Assembly: GCF_005845215.1 (NCBI RefSeq)
Contig: NZ_SPHO01000011.1
Span: 1-64,000, forward strand
Origin: Clostridium sp. 1001271st1 H5
GTDB lineage: Bacteria; Bacillota; Clostridia; Lachnospirales; Lachnospiraceae
Direction: 5' to 3'
DNA length: 64,000 bases
The notes under the pieces were generated by a model, which saw nothing but the letters and a program-made list of their open reading frames with translations, was not told the DNA's origin and made no database searches. Positions 8,620 through 17,844 of the stretch are shown here, piece after piece (the stretch's first letter is position 1; every line of letters begins with the position of its first letter). A program made the position numbers and the translations under genes.

Positions 8620-10134
8620 CTACTGCCGGTTCAGCTTCCAGGCCCCCACAAGCTTCTTCAGATAATCCATATAACCTGCCTCCCGTATGCTCCCGTTGGT
8701 CAGCACATTAACCTCTCCCAGTTTTTTGCCTCCCAGGGAGTACTCCAGCACACCTGCCTTCTGCCCCGGTTCCACCGGAGCGGGTACGGATTCCAAAAGC
8801 ACCAGCTTTTTCTCAATAGCTCCCAAATCCTCCCCTTTAAGGCTCAGATAGGAAAATGTTCCCTCATAGGTAAGCCCTACCTCATCCTCCACGCCGCCGG
8901 TAACCGGCATCTGGGGAAGCGGCAGATGTTCCTTGTCTTCATAGAGCTTGCAGTTTGCATATCCATAGTTGAGAAGGGTCTGGGCGTCTGCAAACCTGGC
9001 CTTAAAATCCGGCGCAGCCATGATGGCGGCAATCAGGCGCACCCCGTCCTTTTCCGCTGTGGCAGACAGGCAGTATTTTGCAATGGAGGTGGAACCTGTC
9101 TTAAGGCCTGTGACCGTAAAATTAGTTGCCATCTTGAGCAGCTTATTTGTATTGGACAGGCCGAATTCCTTGGTTCCCTGCTTTGTGACATGCGTTATAT
9201 TCTCCATCCATATGGTGGAATAATTATGTATCTGAGGATATTTATTAATCAGCTCGCGGCTCATGATGGCGATGTCCCTGGCCGTAGTGTAATGGTCCGG
9301 GGATTCCGTAAGTCCGCAGCAATCCACGAAATGGGTGTTGGATATGCCAAGGCTGGCTGCCCTTTCATTCATCATCCGTACAAACTCATCCTCGCTGCCT
9401 GCTATGTACTCCGCCATGGCCACAGACGCGTCATTGCCGGATGCAATGACAATGCATTTAATCAAGGTTTCCACGGTCTGTTTCTCGCCTTCCTCCAGGA
9501 ACACCTGGGAACCTCCCATGGATTTGGCGTGGGCGCTGGTAACTACCTCGTCCGTCAGCTGGATCTTTCCGGACTGAAGGGCATCAAAAATCAATATCAG
9601 CGTCATAACTTTGGTAACACTGGCCGGGCTTCGCTTTTCATCTGCATCCTTTTCATAGATTACCTGTCCGGTAGATGCTTCCATGAGAATGGCCGATGGA
9701 GCGGCTATCTGGACAGCTGCCTGACTCTGGTCCGCAGGCGCTGCCTGGGCATCTCCCGCCGTCTGAACATCTCCCGCGGCCCGCGCGTCCCCCGACGTCT
9801 GCACATCTACCGCCTGCGCGTTTCCCGACGCCCGAACATCTCCTGCGGCCCGCGCGTCTCCCGCCGTCTGCACATCTACCGCCTGCGCGTCCCCCGACGC
9901 CCGAACATCTACCGCGGCCCGCGCATCTCCCGCCGTCTGCACATCTACCGTCTGCGCACTTTCCGCCGCCTGTACATCCTCCCCTGTCCATCCATCTTCC
10001 TGTCCATAGAGGCTGCTCCCTGATACCCCCGCTCCCACGGGGATGGCGATTGCCGGTTCCTGGCCCAGGGCGGCAATCCCGGGATAGGAGGCCAGTATTG
10101 CCGCCGAGCATAATATCGCTGCAATCCGTCTCAT
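8620..10134 (-). CDS. D-alanyl-D-alanine carboxypeptidase (peptidase S11, DacF/PBP5 type)
   Basis: About 504 residues. It trims the terminal D-Ala from peptidoglycan stem peptides outside the membrane. The S11 triad is present: SVTK in SPASVTKVMTLILIF, SGN in IASGNDASVAM, and KTG in VTGLKTGSTS. A signal peptide starts MRRIAAILCSAA. I chose this ATG (10134) because GGAGG lies 6 nt before it; an upstream ATG at 10155 lacks a site. Between signal and catalytic domain, about 70 residues form an Ala/Asp/Gly-rich imperfect repeat (VDVQTAGDARAA-like), which makes the protein about 80 residues longer than usual. The C-terminal domain is typical of the family. HIT protein is upstream on the same strand. 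Confidence 0.9.
   Translation of the reverse strand: MRRIAAILCSAAILASYPGIAALGQEPAIAIPVGAGVSGSSLYGQEDGWTGEDVQAAESAQTVDVQTAGDARAAVDVRASGDAQAVDVQTAGDARAAGDVRASGNAQAVDVQTSGDARAAGDVQTAGDAQAAPADQSQAAVQIAAPSAILMEASTGQVIYEKDADEKRSPASVTKVMTLILIFDALQSGKIQLTDEVVTSAHAKSMGGSQVFLEEGEKQTVETLIKCIVIASGNDASVAMAEYIAGSEDEFVRMMNERAASLGISNTHFVDCCGLTESPDHYTTARDIAIMSRELINKYPQIHNYSTIWMENITHVTKQGTKEFGLSNTNKLLKMATNFTVTGLKTGSTSIAKYCLSATAEKDGVRLIAAIMAAPDFKARFADAQTLLNYGYANCKLYEDKEHLPLPQMPVTGGVEDEVGLTYEGTFSYLSLKGEDLGAIEKKLVLLESVPAPVEPGQKAGVLEYSLGGKKLGEVNVLTNGSIREAGYMDYLKKLVGAWKLNRQ
9739..9948 (-). repeat. Coding tandem repeat in the carboxypeptidase linker
   Basis: About three copies of an imperfect 23-residue unit alternate VDVQTAGDARAA and GDVRASGNAQA. 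At DNA level this is a GC-rich near-repeat of 60-70 bp. It forms a flexible linker between signal peptide and enzyme domain and should be prone to copy-number change. Confidence 0.75.
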
Positions 10135-10226
10135 ATTTTCCTCCAATAAAATCATCTGCTACTAATTGTATGGGAGTGGACAGACAGCTTATGCCCGCAA
10201 AGCCTTGATTTTTACCGCAAAAAAAT

Positions 10227-10261
10227 GCAGCAAGCCGTGATTGTCTCCCGGCTCCTGCTGC
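10227..10261 (-). terminator. Terminator after the HIT gene
   Basis: On the minus strand GCAGCAGGAGCCG and CGGCTTGCTGC can pair, with two unpaired bases on one arm. They are followed by ATTTTTTTG. Confidence 0.65.
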
Positions 10262-10293
10262 ATATACCCCTTTATCTTCTTACCTTATTATAT

Positions 10294-10734
10294 TTATACT
10301 TCCTTCAGGGCCTGTCTTAAGTCCTCTGCCATCTTCTCGTACTCAGCGTCTGTGAGCATGGTCCTTCCGCTGTTCATCTCAAAGGTGCCGCCCCATTCTT
10401 CACCGCCTTTATATTTGGGGACAATGTGGAAATGCAGGTGATGTCCTGTATCGCCGTAAGCGCCGTAGTTTACCTTGTCCGGCTGGAATACCTTATGTAC
10501 GGCGCGGGCCACCTGGGCTACCTCTGCAAAGAAATCATTCCTCTCCTCATCGGTCAGGTCAATGAGCTCGCTGACATGCTTCCTATGCGCCAGAACAACC
10601 CTTCCCTTCTTGCTCTGCTCCTTAAATACATAGAGAAAGCCTGTCTTCATCTCACACACAGGATAACCGAACTTAGCCACCAGTTCGCCCTGCATACAAT
10701 ATGCGCAATTAGGATCCTTTACCATATCTTCCAT
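10294..10734 (-). CDS. HIT family nucleotide-binding protein
   Basis: 146 residues, the usual size. The histidine triad is HHLHFHIVPKY near residues 100-110 and belongs to the nucleotide hydrolase/transferase HIT superfamily (AMP-lysine or dinucleoside polyphosphate hydrolases). An N-terminal CAYCMQGE gives a possible zinc-binding CxxC as in many bacterial HIT proteins. Cytoplasmic. Transcribed away from the deacetylase gene, with about 155 nt of shared upstream region. Confidence 0.85.
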   Translation of the reverse strand: MEDMVKDPNCAYCMQGELVAKFGYPVCEMKTGFLYVFKEQSKKGRVVLAHRKHVSELIDLTDEERNDFFAEVAQVARAVHKVFQPDKVNYGAYGDTGHHLHFHIVPKYKGGEEWGGTFEMNSGRTMLTDAEYEKMAEDLRQALKEV

Positions 10735-10841
10735 GTTCCTGTTCTCCTTTATGTTTATTCATACCAACTTAAACATACCACGGAACAAGTTGAATTTCAA
10801 TTCCAATATTTGTTTTTTCTTTCATAGTACCCACTTCATGG

Positions 10842-10886
10842 AATCTATGCTATAATAGGTAGGCAAGTACCAGTTACAGGAGAAAT
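10842..10886 (+). promoter_or_regulatory. Promoter and RBS of the polysaccharide deacetylase gene
   Basis: TGCTATAAT at 10848-10856 is an extended -10 element. No clear -35 was found. CAGGAG lies about 6 nt ahead of the ATG at 10890. Confidence 0.5.
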
Positions 10887-10889
10887 TTT

Positions 10890-12416
10890 ATGAGCAGAGC
10901 AGATTTCAGACGCCGGCAATCCCGCAGGCGCAGGCAGAAGCTTGCACGGATGTCACGGCATCTTCCTACATTTATTTTATTATTAGCAATCACTGTACTG
11001 GTAGGGGGCGGCATTTTCGCCCTCTACCGGTTTGTTTTAGCGAAACAGCCGGACGGAACGGTCCAGGTCATAGCCTCATCAGGGAACGGCTCCCCTAATC
11101 CGGACGAGGGCAGCAATTCCGACCGCTATCCCGACAGCGGTTCCGGCCCCGCTTCCGGCGGCGACTCATCAAACCAGCCTTTTGCCGAAATTCCCCAGGA
11201 CGACATTTCCCGGCTCATAGCCCAGGCTGACCGTATCGCCATGGGGTATGATTATGACAAGGCGGCAGAGCTTATCAACTCCAGCGGCCTGGACCTGAAT
11301 GACTCCCGCATGAAGGAGGCGCTGGCACGGTATGAATCACAGAAGGCCGCCCTGGTTCCAGCTGATATGAACGCTGTCACCCACATTTTTTTCCACTCCC
11401 TTATCATGGATACCTCCAAGGCTTTTGACGGGGACTCGGACAGCGCCAACTATAATTCAGTCATGACCACCAAGGACGAATTTCTTAAAATACTGGAGGA
11501 TATGTACCAGAAGGGCTATGTGCTGGTCCGTATCCACGATGTGGCCTATGAGGCACCTGATGAAAATGGAAACGTTCGTTTTGTAAAGGGAAGCGTCATG
11601 CTCCCTGAGGGAAAGAAGCCTTTTGTCATGTCCCAGGACGATGTCTGCTACTATCCCTACATGGACGGGGACGGGTTTGCCAAACGGGTCGTGATTGGCG
11701 AGGACGGAAAGCCCACCTGTGAGATGGTCATGGACGACGGCACCACCTCCACGGGTTCCTATGATTTGATTCCGCTTTTGGAGGATTTTATACAGGAACA
11801 CCCTGACTTTTCCTACAAAGGGGCAAGGGCCATTATCGCGTTTACCGGCTATGAAGGCATACTGGGGTACAGAACCGCCTCCTCCTACCAGGACAGCCCC
11901 ACCTATGAGGCTGACCGTGAGCAGGCAGCCAGAGTGGCCCAGTGTCTGAAGGATAACGGCTGGGAGCTGGCATCCCACAGCTGGGGCCATCTCCACCTGG
12001 GGGTGGCGGATGATCCGGAGGCCGGATTTGCCATTGACGAGGAACGGTTCCGGGCTGATACGGACAAATGGGAGGCTGAGGTGGAATCCCTCATCGGGCC
12101 CACTGATATCATCCTTTATCCTTACGGCAACGACATTGCAGACTGGCGCCCCTACCATCAGGACAATCCCCGCTTTGCCTATCTGGAATCCAAGGGATTC
12201 CGCTATTTCTGCAATGTGGATGCCAGCAAGCCCTACTGGACGCAGATGGGGACAAACTACTTCCGCATGGCCAGAAGGAACCTGGACGGCTACCGGCTGT
12301 ATGAGGACCTCATCCAGACAGATCCGTCCAAGAAACGACTGACTGATCTGTTTGACGCAGCCCAGGTATTTGATTCGGCCAGACCCACGCCGGTAAGCTG
12401 GAGTTACCAGAAGTAG
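10890..12416 (+). CDS. Membrane-anchored polysaccharide deacetylase family protein
   Basis: 508 residues. A basic N-terminus is followed by one membrane helix (about residues 27-47), a Ser/Gly/Pro-rich linker, and a large extracytoplasmic domain. The NodB-like catalytic elements are HIFFHSLIMD, SQDDVCYYPY (Asp-Asp motif), FTGYEGILGYR, the zinc-binding ASHSWGHLH, and ILYPYGND. Family members remove acetyl groups from cell-wall or exopolysaccharide GlcNAc; here peptidoglycan is the likely but unproven target. It follows the HIT gene divergently, and its own terminator is at 12456-12490. Confidence 0.8.
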   Translation: MSRADFRRRQSRRRRQKLARMSRHLPTFILLLAITVLVGGGIFALYRFVLAKQPDGTVQVIASSGNGSPNPDEGSNSDRYPDSGSGPASGGDSSNQPFAEIPQDDISRLIAQADRIAMGYDYDKAAELINSSGLDLNDSRMKEALARYESQKAALVPADMNAVTHIFFHSLIMDTSKAFDGDSDSANYNSVMTTKDEFLKILEDMYQKGYVLVRIHDVAYEAPDENGNVRFVKGSVMLPEGKKPFVMSQDDVCYYPYMDGDGFAKRVVIGEDGKPTCEMVMDDGTTSTGSYDLIPLLEDFIQEHPDFSYKGARAIIAFTGYEGILGYRTASSYQDSPTYEADREQAARVAQCLKDNGWELASHSWGHLHLGVADDPEAGFAIDEERFRADTDKWEAEVESLIGPTDIILYPYGNDIADWRPYHQDNPRFAYLESKGFRYFCNVDASKPYWTQMGTNYFRMARRNLDGYRLYEDLIQTDPSKKRLTDLFDAAQVFDSARPTPVSWSYQK

Positions 12417-12455
12417 GGAGGGGGTCCCACGCTCATATTGTTATCATGCAGGCTT

Positions 12456-12490
12456 CCTGCCGCTATCAAGCGGCAGGGGCCTGTTTTCTT
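12456..12490 (+). terminator. Terminator of the deacetylase gene
   Basis: CCTGCCGCT (12456-12464) pairs with AGCGGCAGG (12469-12477) across a 4-nt loop. TGTTTTCTTTTT follows. Confidence 0.8.
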
Positions 12491-12572
12491 TTTCCTGCTC
12501 CGGGCGAACGGTTTCCCGTTGTCTACATATAATAAATCAAGGAATTGATTTCTAATTGAAAGGAGCTTCTTC

Positions 12573-13340
12573 ATGATTCCCAAACTGGAAGTAAACGGGG
12601 TCAGCTATTCCTACCATTCGTTAGATGGTGAGACGCTGGCCCTTGACCATATATCATTTGATGTGTCACCCGGGGAATTCCTGGCTATCGTTGGACCTTC
12701 CGGATGCGGCAAGTCCACCCTTCTGTCCATGCTGTGCGGACTGACAAAGCCTGAGGGCGGCACCATCACCATAGACGGCGTCCCCCTGACCAAATCTCCT
12801 TCTGCCATTGGATACATGCTGCAGAAGGATCATTTATTTGAATGGAGAAATATTTTCTCCAATATATCCCTTGGCCTTGAAATTCAAAAGCGGTTGGACG
12901 AACCTGCCAGGCAGGAACTGCTGGAAATGATGGCAGCCTACGGTCTGGCAGGCTTTGAATATGCCAAACCTTCGGAGCTGTCCGGCGGCATGCGCCAGAG
13001 AGCGGCCCTTATACGGACCCTGGCCCTTAAGCCGGACCTTCTTCTCCTGGACGAACCATTTTCAGCCCTGGATTACCAGACCCGGCTGTCTGTGTGTGAC
13101 GACATCAGCTCCATCATACGCCAGACACACAAGACCGCCATACTTGTAACCCATGACCTGTCTGAGGCCATCAGCGTGGCTGACCGCATCCTGGTCCTGT
13201 CTCCCCGTCCCGGCCGGGTCAAAAAAATCCTGTCCATTGATTTTCCGGAAAATTGCATCCGCTCCCTGGACCGCAGGAACTGCCCGGAATTTTCCACTTA
13301 CTTTAATATGGTATGGAAGGAGCTGAAGACTTATGAATAG
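12573..13340 (+). CDS. ABC transporter ATP-binding protein (SsuB/TauB-like)
   Basis: 255 residues. Walker A GPSGCGKST, the signature LSGGMRQRAAL and Walker B LLLLDEPFSALD are all intact, along with the switch His in LVTHDLSEA. The family drives import of nitrate, aliphatic sulfonates, taurine or pyrimidine precursors. It overlaps the permease gene by 8 nt, so the two are translationally coupled. No binding-protein gene is adjacent; the lipoprotein gene at 7023 is the natural candidate. AAAGGAG precedes the ATG by 8 nt. Confidence 0.9.
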   Translation: MIPKLEVNGVSYSYHSLDGETLALDHISFDVSPGEFLAIVGPSGCGKSTLLSMLCGLTKPEGGTITIDGVPLTKSPSAIGYMLQKDHLFEWRNIFSNISLGLEIQKRLDEPARQELLEMMAAYGLAGFEYAKPSELSGGMRQRAALIRTLALKPDLLLLDEPFSALDYQTRLSVCDDISSIIRQTHKTAILVTHDLSEAISVADRILVLSPRPGRVKKILSIDFPENCIRSLDRRNCPEFSTYFNMVWKELKTYE

Positions 13341-14157
13341 AGATAAACAGCCTGTATCAGCCTGCAATATGTCCGTGGCACAGCAGGAATATGTGGCCCG
13401 TGAAATACGGCGCCACCGCCAGGTGACCATATGCCGCGTCATGCTGCTGGTCCTTCTTCTGGCCCTGTGGGAGCTGGCGGCCGACATGCACTGGATTGAC
13501 AGCTTTATTTTCAGCTCCCCTGTGATGATTGCCAAATGCCTGGTTTCCATGGCAAAGGACGGAAGCCTGTTCCTCCACACAGGGGTCACCCTTATGGAAA
13601 CCCTTATCAGCTTTGCCGTTTGCACCATCTTCGGCCTGGCATGCGCCCTGCTTCTGTGGTCCAGCAAAAGCGTGGCCCAGGTGCTGGAGCCCTTTCTTGT
13701 CCTGTTAAACAGCCTCCCCAAATCCGCCCTGGCCCCCCTTTTGATTGTTTGGCTGGGCAATAACATGCGGACCATTGTGGTGGCTGCCGTGTCCGTGGCT
13801 GTATTTGGATCCATTCTAACCTTATACACCGGATTTTCCCAGATGGATACGGAGCAAATCAAGTTGATTTATTCCCTGGGAGGCGGAAGGAAGGATGTGC
13901 TCTTAAAGGTTCTGCTGCCCGGTTCCCTGCCCCTGGTCATCAGCAATATGAAAGTAAACATCGGGCTGTGTCTGGTGGGTGTGATTATAGGCGAATTCCT
14001 GAGCGCAAAAGCAGGCCTGGGATATCTGATCACCTATGGCTCCCAGACCTTTGCCATGACCATGGTGGTGACCTCCATTGTAATCCTCTGCATTGTGTCA
14101 GGGGTGTTGTACCAGATTATCGCCTATGCGGAGCTGAAGATTAAAAAGAGACAGTGA
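13333..14157 (+). CDS. ABC transporter permease (SsuC/TauC-like)
   Basis: 274 residues with about six membrane helices. The EAA-loop region reads LIYSLGGGRKDVLLKVLLPGSLPLVISN, typical of the binding-protein-dependent permeases of the nitrate/sulfonate/taurine group that contact the ATPase. ALAPLLIVWLG is another family signature. Coupled to the ATPase gene by overlap and followed directly by a strong hairpin terminator. Confidence 0.9.
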   Translation: MNRDKQPVSACNMSVAQQEYVAREIRRHRQVTICRVMLLVLLLALWELAADMHWIDSFIFSSPVMIAKCLVSMAKDGSLFLHTGVTLMETLISFAVCTIFGLACALLLWSSKSVAQVLEPFLVLLNSLPKSALAPLLIVWLGNNMRTIVVAAVSVAVFGSILTLYTGFSQMDTEQIKLIYSLGGGRKDVLLKVLLPGSLPLVISNMKVNIGLCLVGVIIGEFLSAKAGLGYLITYGSQTFAMTMVVTSIVILCIVSGVLYQIIAYAELKIKKRQ

Positions 14158-14181
14158 GTTAAAACTGTCTCTGGCCTGACA

Positions 14182-14225
14182 ATATAAGGGACAGGAGGAA
14201 TGACAAACCCTCCTGTCCCTTATAT
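14182..14225. terminator. Bidirectional terminator between convergent transporter operons
   Basis: A 17-bp perfect stem (14182-14198 with 14209-14225) has a 10-nt loop. It is symmetric and lies between the permease (+) and the ABC exporter (-). Confidence 0.75.
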
Positions 14226-14267
14226 CCTGATTTTATCACAGGCACACTATCCTTTGTTCCAAACAGC

Positions 14268-16070
14268 CTACCCAGCGTTCTCTGCTGCAAACTGGCTGTT
14301 ATACAGGGCTGCATAGTAACCGCCCTTTGCCAAAAGCTCCCTGTGGTTTCCCACTTCCTTGATATCCCCATGCTCCATGTACACAATCAGTTCCGCATCC
14401 TTTATCGTGGATAAGCGGTGGGCGATGACAAAGCTGGTCCGGCCCTCCATCAGTTTATTCATGGCCTTCTGGATTGCCACCTCGGTTCTTGTATCCACGG
14501 ATGAGGTTGCCTCGTCCAGAATCAGGATTTCCGGGTCTGACAGGAAGGCCCTGGCAATGGTCAGGAGCTGGCGCTGGCCCTGGGCGATATTGGAAGCCCC
14601 CTCATGAAGCTCCATGTCGTAGCCTCCCGGCATAGACATGATGAATCCATTGGCATGGGCTGCCCTGGCAGCGTCTGTCACCTCCTGGTCAGTGGCATCC
14701 AGCCTTCCGTAGCGGATGTTCTCTTTTATGGTACCTGCGAACAGCCATGTATCCTGCAGCACCATGCCTATCATGGAGCGCAGGGCCTCCCGTTTCATAT
14801 CCCGCACATCCACGCCGTCAATGGTAATGCTCCCTCCGTTTACATCGTAAAAACGCAGAATCAGATTGACCAGCGTTGTCTTTCCAGCTCCGGTGGGTCC
14901 CACAATGGCAATCTTGTCGCCTGCGTGTACATGCAGGTCCAAATCATGAATCAGGGTCCGGTCCTCTGTGTAGCCGAACCGCACATGGCTGAAATCCACA
15001 TTTCCTTCCCGGATTTCGGGGAATTGCGGCTTCTCTGCTTCCGGCACCTCCTCCTCGGCATCCAGGAACTCAAATACCCTTTGGGCCGCAGCCATGGTGG
15101 CCTGCATGATGTTGGCAATGTTGGATACCTGGTTGATGGGCTGGGAGAACTGGCGCAGATACTGGATAAAGGACTGTATCATACCGATGCTCAGCCTGCC
15201 GTTGATGCAGAGCCATCCGCTGACAACCGCCACCCCCACATAACCGATGTTGGTCAGTGCCTGTGTTAAGGGCATGATGATGCTGGAAGAAAACTGCGCT
15301 CTCCAGCCATTGTTGTAGAGACGGTTGTTTATGTCCTCAAAATTCCCGATGACGTCCTCCTCCTTTCCGAAGGCGGCAATCACGTTCTGTCCGTTGTACA
15401 TCTCCTCCACATACCCGGTAAGATCCCCCAGCGCGGACTGCTGCCCCTGGAAATACCGCTGGGAATGTTTTACCACCTTCATGCTCACCAGGCCGCAAAT
15501 CGGGATAACACAAATGCCGATCAGTGTCAGCACCGGGCTGACCACCAGCATCATTACGAATATAAATACCATGGTACAGACGGCTGTGATAACCTGGCTG
15601 ATGCTCTGCTGAAGGGAGGTATCTATGGTGTCCACATCATTGGTGACGCGGCTCAGCACATCTCCGAATGTATTGCTGTCAAAATAGGCCAGAGGCAGAC
15701 GGCGGATTTTCTTGTCTACTGCCATGCGCAGATCATGCATTGTGCGCTCCGCCACTCCTGCCACAATGTACTGGCCGGAATAGTTGAACAGAAAGGCCAG
15801 TACATACACACAGCCCAATTGTATCAGAACAGTGATGAACGTTCTAAATCCCTGGAGGACCCCGGCGCTGTCCACGGCCACGGCCACCAGCGCATCCATG
15901 GCCCTGCCAAGGGTATATGGCCCCTGGGTGGTAAACACGGCTCCCATCACAAGGCAGGCCACCATGAGAATGATTCTGATTCGGTATGGTTTCATAAAAC
16001 GGAACAGACGGCCCATGGTGCCCTTGGTATTGATTTTCTTATCTGCTGCCCTCACATTCATTTGCTTCAT
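14268..16070 (-). CDS. ABC exporter half-transporter (ATPase-permease fusion), second subunit
   Basis: 600 residues. Six membrane helices are followed by a nucleotide-binding domain with Walker A GPTGAGKTT and Walker B ILILDEATSSVD. The signature position reads NIAQGQRQLLT rather than LSGGQ, and the H-loop is IAHRLSTI. It forms the partner of the upstream half-transporter; start and stop overlap as ATGA at 16070-16067. Such MarR-linked pairs are usually heterodimeric multidrug exporters (MdlAB/LmrCD type). Confidence 0.88.
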   Translation of the reverse strand: MKQMNVRAADKKINTKGTMGRLFRFMKPYRIRIILMVACLVMGAVFTTQGPYTLGRAMDALVAVAVDSAGVLQGFRTFITVLIQLGCVYVLAFLFNYSGQYIVAGVAERTMHDLRMAVDKKIRRLPLAYFDSNTFGDVLSRVTNDVDTIDTSLQQSISQVITAVCTMVFIFVMMLVVSPVLTLIGICVIPICGLVSMKVVKHSQRYFQGQQSALGDLTGYVEEMYNGQNVIAAFGKEEDVIGNFEDINNRLYNNGWRAQFSSSIIMPLTQALTNIGYVGVAVVSGWLCINGRLSIGMIQSFIQYLRQFSQPINQVSNIANIMQATMAAAQRVFEFLDAEEEVPEAEKPQFPEIREGNVDFSHVRFGYTEDRTLIHDLDLHVHAGDKIAIVGPTGAGKTTLVNLILRFYDVNGGSITIDGVDVRDMKREALRSMIGMVLQDTWLFAGTIKENIRYGRLDATDQEVTDAARAAHANGFIMSMPGGYDMELHEGASNIAQGQRQLLTIARAFLSDPEILILDEATSSVDTRTEVAIQKAMNKLMEGRTSFVIAHRLSTIKDAELIVYMEHGDIKEVGNHRELLAKGGYYAALYNSQFAAENAG

Positions 16071-17797
16071 GCACTCATCTCCTCCTCTGACAACTGGCTC
16101 CGGACGATTTCCTGGTAGGTGCCGCAGGTATTTAAAAGCTCCCTGTGGGTACCAATTCCCATGACCTTCCCTTCATCCATCACTATAATCCGGTCCGCAT
16201 TCATGATAGTGCTGACACGCTGTGCTACGATTACCACAGTGGCATTTCCCGTCTCTTTGGACAATGCCTGACGCAGGGCAGAATCCGTTTTGAAATCCAG
16301 GGCGGAAAAACTGTCGTCAAACACATATATCTCCGGCTTCCTGACAATGGCCCTGGCAATTGCCAGGCGCTGCCTCTGACCGCCTGAGACATTGCTTCCG
16401 CCCTGGGAAATGGATGAGTCAAATCCGTCCGGTTTATCTTCGATGAAATCCGTGGATTGTGCAATGGCGGCCGCTTCCTTCACCCGCTCATCGCTGGCCG
16501 AATCATCCCCAAAACGGATATTTTCCATGATGGTGCCCTTAAACAGCAGGGCTTTCTGGGGCACATAACCGATTTTCCGGCGCAGGGTCCTCCTGTCATA
16601 ATCCTTTACATTGACTCCGTCCACCAGGACCTCGCCCTCCTGGACATCATAAAAGCGGGGAATCAATCCCACCAGCGCCGTCTTTCCGCTTCCTGTACTT
16701 CCGATGATAGCCGTGGTCTCTCCCGGCTTAGCCTCAAAGCTGACATGGCTGACAGCCGGCTCTTTTGCCCCCGGAAAATAGAAGCTTACATCGCGGAAGG
16801 TGAGATATCCCCTCTGCCCGTCTGACAGCTTGGGAACCGCCGGATCCCCGATGGAATTTTCAGTATCCAGCACCTCACATATACGGTCCGCTGAAGCAGC
16901 ACATCTGGGATACATGACGAAAATCATGGAAAGCATGGTGACAGACATCATGATCTGCATGACATACTGGATGATTGCCAGGATATCTCCCGGCATCACA
17001 GGCTCCGTGCCGATTCCCTGGCCCGCGCGCCAGAGAAGCCCCACCACGGTCAGGTTTAATATCAGTATCAGTGACGGTCCCAACAGCGACATGGCATGCA
17101 TCATTTTCATGGCATTGTTCATCAGGTCCTTGTTGGCGCCGTCAAACCGCTTTTCTTCGTAATCCTCTGTCCCAAATGCCCGGATAACCCGGATACCTGA
17201 AAGCTTTTCCCGCATAATCAGGTTGATTCGGTCAATTCTTGTCTGCATCTTTCTGGAAAGCGGCATGGCTCTCCTGCCAATCAGGCTGATAATCAACACC
17301 ATCACCGGCATGGACACCACAAGTATGCTTGACATTTTCGGATTTTTGCTGTAAGCCAGCATGATGCCAACCACGCACATGATAGGCGCTGTCAGAATAA
17401 CGCGCAGAAACATAACCATGAAATTCTGTACCTGGGTAATGTCGTTGTTGGTGCGCGTAATCAAAGACGCGGTTGAAAATGTGTCGATCTCGGCCTGGGA
17501 GAAATATTCCACCTTTGTAAAAATCCTGCTCCTCACATTCCGTCCTAAACCCAACGCGATTCTGGAGGCAAAAAAGCCTGTGGTAATATTACATACCATT
17601 CCCAGAATAGCGATTCCCAGCATAATAACGCCGGTGTGAAGAATGTAATTCATATCCTTATCCGCGATTCCCCTGTTGATAATATCTGACAGATAGGTGG
17701 GAAGCCCCAGCGTGGCTCCTACTCCGGCCGCCACACTGACCAGCACGCATAGAAGTTCCGGCCGGAACGCGTTCAGCTCCGCAAATATTTTTTTCAT
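16067..17797 (-). CDS. ABC exporter half-transporter (ATPase-permease fusion), first subunit
   Basis: 576 residues from the ATG at 17797, chosen because AAGGAGG lies 6 nt before it; the longer reading from 17872 overlaps the MarR gene and lacks a site. Six membrane helices precede Walker A GSTGSGKTA, signature NVSGGQRQRLA and the Walker B segment IYVFDDSFSALD. Asp replaces the usual catalytic Glu after Walker B, and the H-loop reads VAQRVST with Gln for His. Both changes mark the degenerate ATP site of heterodimeric ABC exporters, whose partner (here 14268-16070) keeps DEATSS and the His. Confidence 0.88.
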   Translation of the reverse strand: MKKIFAELNAFRPELLCVLVSVAAGVGATLGLPTYLSDIINRGIADKDMNYILHTGVIMLGIAILGMVCNITTGFFASRIALGLGRNVRSRIFTKVEYFSQAEIDTFSTASLITRTNNDITQVQNFMVMFLRVILTAPIMCVVGIMLAYSKNPKMSSILVVSMPVMVLIISLIGRRAMPLSRKMQTRIDRINLIMREKLSGIRVIRAFGTEDYEEKRFDGANKDLMNNAMKMMHAMSLLGPSLILILNLTVVGLLWRAGQGIGTEPVMPGDILAIIQYVMQIMMSVTMLSMIFVMYPRCAASADRICEVLDTENSIGDPAVPKLSDGQRGYLTFRDVSFYFPGAKEPAVSHVSFEAKPGETTAIIGSTGSGKTALVGLIPRFYDVQEGEVLVDGVNVKDYDRRTLRRKIGYVPQKALLFKGTIMENIRFGDDSASDERVKEAAAIAQSTDFIEDKPDGFDSSISQGGSNVSGGQRQRLAIARAIVRKPEIYVFDDSFSALDFKTDSALRQALSKETGNATVVIVAQRVSTIMNADRIIVMDEGKVMGIGTHRELLNTCGTYQEIVRSQLSEEEMSA

Positions 17798-17844
17798 GTT
17801 GTGCCTCCTTGTTCTTGCAAAATAAAAACATCCGGAAAAGCTGT

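Noticed and set aside
8926..10023. 365-codon plus-strand ORF
   Set aside because: It is antisense to the carboxypeptidase gene, has no RBS or family motif, and its composition mirrors the GC-rich repeat on the other strand.
11457..12158. 233-codon minus-strand ORF
   Set aside because: It is antisense to the polysaccharide deacetylase, which has clear motifs.
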